Positions 58,044 to 64,000 of a stretch of DNA of 64,000 bases are shown piece by piece. Below the pieces are notes generated by a model. That model made no database searches and was not told the origin of the DNA. It saw nothing but the letters and a program-made list of their open reading frames with translations. Position 1 is the first letter of the stretch. Every line of letters begins with the position of its first letter. The translations under genes were made by a program, and so were the position numbers. This stretch comes from Prolixibacteraceae bacterium (GTDB taxonomy: Bacteria; Bacteroidota; Bacteroidia; Bacteroidales; Prolixibacteraceae), in the NCBI GenBank assembly GCA_023229575.1, contig JALNYZ010000002.1:248001-312000 (forward strand). Direction: 5' to 3'.

Positions 58044-58820
58044 TTATTTAAAGAATGATTTGATTAACATATCATCTGATTTTTCAAATTCTGCCAATTT
58101 CCCCCCCTTGTAAACTTCACCATCCTGCAACATAATAACACGGTTGGCTGTCATGCGGGCACATTCAATATCGTGGGTGATAATGATGGAGGAGGTTTTG
58201 TATTTTTTTTGAATACGGTCAATGAGTAGACTTATTTCATCAGACGTAACAGGATCCAGTCCTGTGGTAGGTTCATCATAAAGCATTATCAGAGGGTCGA
58301 CTACAATGGTCCGTGCCAGACTGATTCGCTTTCGCATTCCACCGGATAGTTGTGATGGCATTTTATCAATGGCATCCGATAATCCGACATTCTCCAATAC
58401 TTCTATTACTTTTTCGTCTATTTCTTTTTGGGAGAGGTCTCTTTTTACCCTACGTAAAGGAAATTCCAGATTTTGTTTTACGGTCATGGAATCATAAAGC
58501 GCACCGCTCTGAAAAAGAAAACCAATTTTTGTTCGCAGCACGTCTAGCTCTTTGCTTTTCAAAGTACCTACATCTTGTCCAAGCACATTGATTGTTCCAC
58601 CTCCGGGATTTAATAATCCGACAATGCATTTGATCAGCACCGATTTCCCTGAACCTGATTTTCCAAGGACAACGAGATTTTCGCCATTAAATAGCTGTAA
58701 CGAGACATTTTTTAAAACCTCCTGATCGCCAAAGCTTTTCATCAGGTTATTAATTTCAATGACCTGATGGTTGATATTTGTTTTAACCGGTGCAAGCGTT
58801 GTAGTTTGAGAATCCTTCAT
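58044..58820 (-). CDS. MlaF-like ABC transporter ATP-binding protein
   Basis: 258 residues from ATG 58820; the ORF extends to 58862 but those codons overlap mlaE. Walker A GKSGSGKSVLI, signature LSGGMRKRISLA, Walker B IMLYDEPTTGLDP and H-loop ITHDIECA. Drives the MlaE permease in lipid transport between membranes. Confidence 0.93.
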   Translation of the reverse strand: MKDSQTTTLAPVKTNINHQVIEINNLMKSFGDQEVLKNVSLQLFNGENLVVLGKSGSGKSVLIKCIVGLLNPGGGTINVLGQDVGTLKSKELDVLRTKIGFLFQSGALYDSMTVKQNLEFPLRRVKRDLSQKEIDEKVIEVLENVGLSDAIDKMPSQLSGGMRKRISLARTIVVDPLIMLYDEPTTGLDPVTSDEISLLIDRIQKKYKTSSIIITHDIECARMTANRVIMLQDGEVYKGGKLAEFEKSDDMLIKSFFK

Positions 58821-58833
58821 AATTTTCAAAATA

Positions 58834-59679
58834 TTAAAGCATATCGGCAATTTGCACTGCAATTACATCCACAACCAGCACAAGAAGAGATCCTAAAACA
58901 ACAGCCGAATTGGCAGCTTTGCCTACACTTTCTGTACCGCGTCCGGCATTGTAACCTTTGTAACAACCAACCATTCCAATGACTGCTCCGAAAAAAATTG
59001 ATTTTACAAAGGCGGGCAAAAAATCAATGAATTCAATGTGGCTAAATGCCTGTGAGAAAAACAGGACAAATGTGACATCCCCCTTGATATTTGCACCGGC
59101 CCAGCTTCCAAGAATACCCAGGGCATCGGCATATAAAATCAGCAGGGGGATCATCAGTGTGGCTGCGAGTACCCTGGTAACCACTAAAAATCGCATTGGA
59201 TTGGTGGCAGATACTTCCATTGCCTCAATTTGTTCTGTTACTTTCATTGAGCCTAATTCGGCGCCCATGCCTGAACCAATCTTTCCGGCACAGATCAAAG
59301 CTGTTATAACCGGTCCCATTTCACGGATTAGTGAGACAGCCACCATTCCCGGAAGCATCGCATCTGCTCCGAATTTAGCAAGCGAAGGACGCGCCTGAAT
59401 AGTCAGCACCAGTCCCATGATAATTCCTGTAATTGAAATAAGGGGCAATGTTTTATTTCCTATTTGATAGCACTGGCGTAAAAATTCCTTGAATTCGAAA
59501 TTGCGCGAAAATGTCTCTTTGATCGTGCTGTTAATGAACAACAAAACGTCGGCAAAATCAGATAAAAAATTGCTTACTTCTTTTTTCTTTGAAATAGTAG
59601 TATTGCTGATCTTGATACTTAGTTCCTTTGCTTTTCGAAGGTCAGGAACCGATTTTATGACTTTGATAATCTTTTTCAT
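58834..59679 (-). CDS. MlaE-like ABC permease
   Basis: 281 residues. About five transmembrane helices with the MlaE signature GPVITALICAGKIGSGMGAELGSMKVTEQIEAMEV (in part) and LLVLVVDVIAVQ at the end. Membrane channel of the lipid transporter. First gene of the mlaE-mlaF-mlaD-BamA-like run on the minus strand; 13 bases before mlaF. Confidence 0.93.
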   Translation of the reverse strand: MKKIIKVIKSVPDLRKAKELSIKISNTTISKKKEVSNFLSDFADVLLFINSTIKETFSRNFEFKEFLRQCYQIGNKTLPLISITGIIMGLVLTIQARPSLAKFGADAMLPGMVAVSLIREMGPVITALICAGKIGSGMGAELGSMKVTEQIEAMEVSATNPMRFLVVTRVLAATLMIPLLILYADALGILGSWAGANIKGDVTFVLFFSQAFSHIEFIDFLPAFVKSIFFGAVIGMVGCYKGYNAGRGTESVGKAANSAVVLGSLLVLVVDVIAVQIADML

Positions 59680-59718
59680 GGCGCCGCGTTTGATCCATTG
59701 AAATATATAACCAATCTA

Positions 59719-59759
59719 AAAAGGCATCATTTCTGGAATACCAATAAACGATGCCTTTT
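59719..59759 (-). terminator. Intrinsic terminator after csbD
   Basis: AAAAGGCATC (59719-59728) pairs with GATGCCTTTT (59750-59759), with a 21-base loop that itself can pair; T-run on the minus strand. Confidence 0.82.
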
Positions 59760-59775
59760 CAAATTAATCAGACAA

Positions 59776-59961
59776 TTAAAATGATCCGATAATTTTGTAC
59801 AATTCTTCTTTGGTTTTACCAAGCGTAATTTGAAGTTTTCCAATCATCTCTTCTTTTTTGCCTTCCACAAACATCAGATCATTGTCTGTGAGAATGGCAA
59901 ATTTTTGTTTGAGTTTGCCTTTTTGTTCGTTCCAGTTTCCTTTTGCCTCTATCTTATTCAT
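59776..59961 (-). CDS. csbD: CsbD-family stress protein
   Basis: 61 residues, the usual CsbD size. Pattern: AKGNWNEQKGKLKQKFAIL, in part, then EGKKEEMIGKLQITLGKTKEEL. Highly charged, likely helical bundle; CsbD is a general stress protein of unknown mechanism (sigB-controlled in Bacillus). A 36-bp element shared with the 55.3 kb operon lies 66 bases upstream. Confidence 0.92.
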   Translation of the reverse strand: MNKIEAKGNWNEQKGKLKQKFAILTDNDLMFVEGKKEEMIGKLQITLGKTKEELYKIIGSF

Positions 59962-60026
59962 GGTACTTAATTATAATCGTGAATTTTTTCACACTGTAAA
60001 GGTGATGCTCAAAACGCAGTTATAGC

Positions 60027-60062
60027 TTACACAATTCCTGATAAGAATTACATCATTCACAC
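60027..60062 (-). promoter_or_regulatory. 36-bp upstream element shared with the 55.3 kb operon (copy 2)
   Basis: Minus strand begins GTGTGAATGATGTAATT and ends TTGTGTAA. Six mismatches to copy 1 over 36 bases with no gaps. A second partial copy (GTGTGAA plus TATAATTAAG) abuts the csbD start at 59966-59994. Confidence 0.65.
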
Positions 60063-60068
60063 ATTAAA

Positions 60069-60098
60069 GAGGCTGCCAGAATCGAATCAGGCAGCCTC
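60069..60098 (-). terminator. Hairpin downstream of the OmpA gene
   Basis: GAGGCTGCC (60069-60077) and GGCAGCCTC (60090-60098). Followed on the minus strand by TTTAAT, a weak T-run, so it is a probable but not ideal terminator. Confidence 0.6.
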
Positions 60099-60184
60099 GT
60101 TTGGGGCCTTCAGGTAGTAAGCTTTTAGTTATTGGCTATTGCTGAAAGGCTTTTCCATATTCAAATCGAACAACGTTCGTAGAA

Positions 60185-62224
60185 TTAATTGGCAGGAACT
60201 ATATCAATGACAACTGTTCTATTGTAAAAGCGTTCCTCAGGATATTTGTTATCAAACGGAGCCATGTTAAGATCTTCGCCAAAACCATAAACCTCAAATT
60301 TAACATCGCTTCTGCCGGCTTTTGCCAATCCTTTTTCAAGTATAGTCCTGACATCGTTGGCTCTCTCCACCGACAATTTTTGGTTGTAATCCTTTTCTCC
60401 GATAATGTCGGTATGACCATGAATTATCACCTTGGCATTATTAGGAATCTTTGGAATCACCACCTCAGTCAGGTATTTGTCATATATACCAATGGCTTTC
60501 GCATTGTTGAATTCATAGATGATGCTGAATCTCATCATCTCCTCTGTCTTAGGAGGAGCCCAAAGGACCATATGCGCACTGGCCTCTTTCTTGACAACTT
60601 TTCCACTCTTGGTTTGACCTATCATGGTGACTTTGTAATCACCTTCTGATCTGGTACCCAGGATAGATTTGCCAGGGAGACTGGCTTTGTCTTTGGTGAA
60701 TGGCCCAAAATATTGCATTTGTCCTTGTTCATCAACTACTACCAATGACCAGGATGTAAACGCTTTATCTGCCCCATCCACATTGAAAGTCACATAACTG
60801 TCAAGTGGTGCTTCCTGTAAAGAGACGATCTCAACAGGTTTCATAGGTACATCCGGACCACTTTGGAACTCCATCATTAAAGCAGGAGATTCACTCATAA
60901 TTGAAACCCTGTTGTCTCCTTCACGAAGCAACACGAGTTCTTTGGTTCCCCAAGGTTGTTCAGATGGAATTTTAGGTTTGACCCTGCCTTCCACAGAGAT
61001 TCTGGATCCGTCAATTCCAAATACATCCACCAGGTAAATTTTCACTGACTCAGCCATTTGTTTTCCAACCTTTGGTCCTTCCAAAGATGATCCAGTCAGC
61101 ACTACAACTGTGGATGGATTTTTGGACATACGATCACCCAGTATGTTTAATACGTTGTAATATACCGTCATTTGTCTTTGTGCACGACCCGACAATTCCT
61201 TGGGTGTAAAGACTTCCAGTTGTTCTTCCTTAAAATCTTTGACCTGATCTTTTCTCAGTAAAACATAGCGATCCGGAATCTGTGTTGATTTCCCATTGAA
61301 AAATACATAGTTGCGAAGTGGGAAAGTTTCCCTTACCCTGCGCTCAACAACAATATTTTTTGGAGCGTTCAACGTGAATTGTACTTCAGGTTCAACCACA
61401 ACTATTGGAGGTACCAAAACTTCCAAAGGCTCTTCAATAACGTGTCCACGTCCGAGTTTCAGTGCGATACCGGCTCTCAACGTAGTAAGGTTCCATGACT
61501 CAACTGTTCGTGGATCCTGTCCAAAATAGGGATGGAAGGAGACAAATGGAGAGATCACAAATTGGGTATGTTTCTTTTGAGAAGTGATTGGAATATCATA
61601 CCCGGCCCCGATTTGCAACGAGACCAGATTGTTTCTAACATCGCTAAAATCCCCTTTCACTTCAGGATCGGCAACTTGCAGCGGATAAGCAGGATTTGTT
61701 CCCTGTTGATAAGTGAAGGACTTTGAAGTATTGAATGCAAAACGAGGACCCGCATACAGATAAAAATCTGATTTGAATGGGGCGAAACGCAGGCTTGGTT
61801 CTATTGTAAAATAGCTAAGATTTGTCTTAAGATCTTCAGGACAGTTACAAGGCGACAAAACCTGATCAAATTTACCTTTACGGCCATCATAACCTAATTG
61901 CAGCATCAATCCTAATCTTGTATTTGGACGATGGTATTCAATAAGTGGTGCAACGAAGAGTCCAACTCCATTGCCATTGTAGAAAGCCGATGGTACCGTC
62001 AAAGCGGAATTCAACATCTGAGTTGTACCGCGGTAGAAGTTTACATTCGCTCCTCCTGCCACTCCAAAATACCAGGATGGTTTGGTGTATTTAGTATCTT
62101 GAGCCTGAAGTGGTGCCTGCACACATGTCAAAATTGCAGCACCTATAATTAGACTTCCGATGATCATTCGTTGAGAGAACGAGGACCGATGACGTCTCTT
62201 AATAAAACTTGTAATGTATTTCAT
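60185..62224 (-). CDS. OmpA-family outer-membrane protein
   Basis: 679 residues from the ATG at 62224. Signal peptide follows a positive stretch (RRHRSSF). The N-terminal half is a PorT-like barrel (WYFGVAGGANVNFYRG; FRPSKSFTYQ region), a middle with Ig-like segments (VIEEPLEVLVPPIVV), and a C-terminal peptidoglycan-binding OmpA domain (FSIIYEFNNAKAIG, IIHGHTDIIGEKDYNQKLS, ERANDVRTIL). An upstream extension to 62332 would overlap the next gene and was rejected. Confidence 0.85.
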   Translation of the reverse strand: MKYITSFIKRRHRSSFSQRMIIGSLIIGAAILTCVQAPLQAQDTKYTKPSWYFGVAGGANVNFYRGTTQMLNSALTVPSAFYNGNGVGLFVAPLIEYHRPNTRLGLMLQLGYDGRKGKFDQVLSPCNCPEDLKTNLSYFTIEPSLRFAPFKSDFYLYAGPRFAFNTSKSFTYQQGTNPAYPLQVADPEVKGDFSDVRNNLVSLQIGAGYDIPITSQKKHTQFVISPFVSFHPYFGQDPRTVESWNLTTLRAGIALKLGRGHVIEEPLEVLVPPIVVVEPEVQFTLNAPKNIVVERRVRETFPLRNYVFFNGKSTQIPDRYVLLRKDQVKDFKEEQLEVFTPKELSGRAQRQMTVYYNVLNILGDRMSKNPSTVVVLTGSSLEGPKVGKQMAESVKIYLVDVFGIDGSRISVEGRVKPKIPSEQPWGTKELVLLREGDNRVSIMSESPALMMEFQSGPDVPMKPVEIVSLQEAPLDSYVTFNVDGADKAFTSWSLVVVDEQGQMQYFGPFTKDKASLPGKSILGTRSEGDYKVTMIGQTKSGKVVKKEASAHMVLWAPPKTEEMMRFSIIYEFNNAKAIGIYDKYLTEVVIPKIPNNAKVIIHGHTDIIGEKDYNQKLSVERANDVRTILEKGLAKAGRSDVKFEVYGFGEDLNMAPFDNKYPEERFYNRTVVIDIVPAN

Positions 62225-62265
62225 CTTGTTCTGAATTTGATTATTTGTAAATTTTTTAAAGCGTT

Positions 62266-62293
62266 GGTTTATCCCCCCGAAAGGAGATAAACC
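62266..62293 (-). other. Intergenic hairpin between the ice-binding-like and OmpA genes
   Basis: GGTTTATC (62266-62273) pairs with GATAAACC (62286-62293) and the inner CC/GG extends it. No T-run follows, so it is a possible mRNA processing or regulatory hairpin rather than a clear terminator. Confidence 0.55.
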
Positions 62294-62306
62294 TGCTTTG
62301 CTTTGT

Positions 62307-64000
62307 TTATGGTTGAACAACTGTACTTGCATTTAAAGTGACTGCAGTTTGTGCTAATAGCTTACCAGTAACTTTTGCCCCCGTGTTGAGGGAAATCAAC
62401 GTTTTGCTTAGAATGATACCGCTGAAATCTACACCAGGTCCAAGTAAAGCTTGTCCAGCCACGACCCAGAAGATGTTTTTGGCTTGTGCTCCGCCGATTA
62501 AAGTGACAATTGCACTACTGTTCACAGTAAGATCTTGCGAAATCTGGAAGACCCAGCTATCATTTGCTCCACCGCTAAGTGTAACACCGGCATTGGAAAT
62601 TAAAAGTCCCGTACCCCACTTGTAAATTCCCGGTGGCAAGGTCTGTCCACTGATATTTCCGGCATATATTTCATTAATAACACCGGTAGTTAAACCATTT
62701 GCTGTGGTGTATGCAGTCATCATATCATTGACAGCTGTTGTCATTTTGGCTGGAGTTGGGGGTGCATAGTCAGAGGCATATACCTTCCCGGAAACGATAG
62801 GTGTGTGAGAAGATTGTCCGTTGGTATCCATAATTAATCCAAACCCTGTTATTCCGGTTGCCGCTACTGGGCTCACGCCAATATCACCTGCTACAGAAGT
62901 AACTCCGGTAGTTGAAATACCTGACATTGCCAAAGCTGTAAAATCGCCTGATGTTCCAAGGTCTATTAATCCGGCACCAGAGCCACCACCACCAATGGTT
63001 GCAAAATTTGCCACCAAATTTCGGTTAGCAGTAACTGTGAATAAATAGTTGGCATTGGCAGATGCAATGGTTGTTCCTTCAGTCCAATTGGTGAAAGTAA
63101 AACCGGTATTTGGGACTGCAGCAACAGTGACTGAAGTTCCTGAAATAAATGTGCCACCCCCGCTGGAAATTCCGCCTAAAACAGGATTGGACAATACAGT
63201 TACCACATATTTAGGGACAAAGTTGGCAACCAGTGATTTGTTACCAGCCATTGTCAACTGATAGCTTGAATTGGTGGATACAACTGTTGAACCATCTGTC
63301 CAGTTTACGAAGGCAAAGGAAGCATTTGCTGTTGCAACGACTGTTGTAGTTGAACCTTGCAAAAATAATCCTGCTCCGCTGGTTGTTCCGCCGAGTAACG
63401 GATTGGATGATAAGGTTAATTGTGGAATTGTAGTAAAACTCCATATGTAATCAACTGCCAATGGGGTGCCAAGTGTATTCTTTACTCCTGCAGCTATTGT
63501 ACCGGTATAGACGGTGAAAGGAGCAAGTATACTGAGAGGTGTAAAGGATGCAGTATTGCTGGTATAAGAGAATTTTCCAGCTACGGTAGTGGAACCTTGT
63601 TTGATGGTAAAGTTGGTTGCTGGTGTTTTTAGCGTTAAAGAATCCATTGGTACATTAAATGTTGCGACAATTACTTTGTTCAGGAGTACACCTGTGGCAC
63701 TGTTTGCAGGATCACTGGTAACCAATGGGGGTACATCCGTTGCAAAAGACCAAACATAGTCGGTCTGTAACGCATTGCCTGTTAGGTCCCTGGCAGCCGT
63801 GGTAACTCTTCCGGTATAAGTTGTACTTGGTGTTAGCGGACTGGAAGGCGTAAAAAATGCTGCCACTCCTGAGTAAACAACTGAACCAGGAACTGCCGTC
63901 GTAGTATTTACTCCGGCAATAGTAGTCGAGGCCATCAAGGTAAAAGATGATCCTGTAATTGTTGAGGGATTCATTTTTTCATTAAAAGTCGCGGAAACGA
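62307..64000 (-). CDS. Secreted ice-binding-like (DUF3494) protein with Big_5/SbsA Ig-like domains, 5' truncated
   Basis: At least 564 residues; the reading frame stays open to the window edge (residues ATFNEKMNP precede the first ATG at 63974), so the start is outside. Order: an SbsA/Big_5 Ig-like repeat (STTYTGRVTTAARDLTGN), a second (ATFNVPMDSLTLKTP), two InlB-like B-repeats (FAFVNWTDGSTVV; FTFTNWTEGTTIA) and a C-terminal DUF3494 ice-binding fold (LIDLGTSGDFTALAMSGIS; IYKWGTGLLISNAGVTL; GPGVDFSGIIL). Ice-binding function is inferred; DUF3494 proteins also act as adhesins. Confidence 0.82.
   Translation of the reverse strand, partial: VSATFNEKMNPSTITGSSFTLMASTTIAGVNTTTAVPGSVVYSGVAAFFTPSSPLTPSTTYTGRVTTAARDLTGNALQTDYVWSFATDVPPLVTSDPANSATGVLLNKVIVATFNVPMDSLTLKTPATNFTIKQGSTTVAGKFSYTSNTASFTPLSILAPFTVYTGTIAAGVKNTLGTPLAVDYIWSFTTIPQLTLSSNPLLGGTTSGAGLFLQGSTTTVVATANASFAFVNWTDGSTVVSTNSSYQLTMAGNKSLVANFVPKYVVTVLSNPVLGGISSGGGTFISGTSVTVAAVPNTGFTFTNWTEGTTIASANANYLFTVTANRNLVANFATIGGGGSGAGLIDLGTSGDFTALAMSGISTTGVTSVAGDIGVSPVAATGITGFGLIMDTNGQSSHTPIVSGKVYASDYAPPTPAKMTTAVNDMMTAYTTANGLTTGVINEIYAGNISGQTLPPGIYKWGTGLLISNAGVTLSGGANDSWVFQISQDLTVNSSAIVTLIGGAQAKNIFWVVAGQALLGPGVDFSGIILSKTLISLNTGAKVTGKLLAQTAVTLNASTVVQP

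Noticed and set aside
62225..62332. Longer OmpA reading frame starting at 62332
   Set aside because: It would overlap the end of the ice-binding-like gene, and the signal peptide begins only at the ATG at 62224.

Overview
The window is 64 kb of a moderately AT-rich bacterial chromosome from the phylum Bacteroidota, probably a Bacteroidales/Marinilabiliales-like or Cytophagia-like lineage. The family-level call is inference. Evidence: many genes carry the Bacteroidota -7 promoter element TAnnTTTG; there are PorT-like beta-barrels, DUF1573 and short-lipobox lipoproteins; NusB is about 315 residues long; ATP synthase subunit a begins with a signal peptide; and polyamines are made by the agmatine deiminase / carbamoylputrescine / carboxyspermidine route. 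Most of the window is ordinary chromosome with compact operons. No phage, integrase, insertion-sequence pair or CRISPR array was seen.

Layout. 0-14.3 kb: housekeeping genes (pepD, M28 lipoprotein peptidase, fabG, djlA-coaE-ybbR, yajC-DUF1573-nusB, threonine aldolase, photolyase, DnaQ/GIY-YIG nuclease). 14.4-15.5 kb: tRNA-Arg(CCG), then a REP-associated tyrosine transposase (RAYT) whose gene is flanked, internally interrupted and terminated by clusters of one palindromic repeat family. 15.6-25.9 kb: a type I restriction-modification island, hsdM - HigA-like - dinD - hsdS - DUF3644 (HEPN-like) - SocA/DUF488 fusion - an unrecognised protein ending in the clamp-binding motif QLSLF - hsdR. Two 28-bp palindromic elements sit in frame inside hsdR. 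25.9-31.9 kb: beta-barrel, pabBC with an overlapping Crp/Fnr regulator, and a divergent ferredoxin and cupin with a likely Crp/Fnr operator between; DUF502 with a remarkable inverted repeat; a zinc metallopeptidase. 31.9-40 kb: an Hdr-like electron-transfer operon in the order C1-B1-A-C2-(membrane-anchored D), preceded by a two-component pair and two NarL-like heptamers. 40-53 kb: serine hydrolase, aguA-aguB, a cytidylate-kinase-like protein, the complete F1Fo ATP synthase in one run, then a carboxynorspermidine-dehydrogenase-like gene. 53-64 kb: an ECF sigma factor with a textbook promoter, small stress proteins, a BamA-like barrel, an Mla-type lipid transporter, CsbD, an OmpA protein and a truncated ice-binding-like secreted protein.

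How the parts work together. The hsd island is a layered defence locus in which accessory, more AT-rich genes (candidate RNase, DUF488 fusion, clamp-binding protein) lie between GC-richer hsdM and hsdR. The Hdr cluster looks like a membrane-linked thiol/disulfide or quinone electron-transfer complex that may be controlled by the adjacent histidine kinase and NarL-type regulator. Polyamine genes bracket the ATP synthase operon on the same strand. A shared 36-bp upstream element links csbD with the operon that contains the lmo0937-type membrane protein, suggesting a stress regulon near the ECF sigma gene.

Limits: everything was read by eye without database searches. Family names come from motif recognition, and start codons were chosen from alternative in-frame ATGs and promoter positions.
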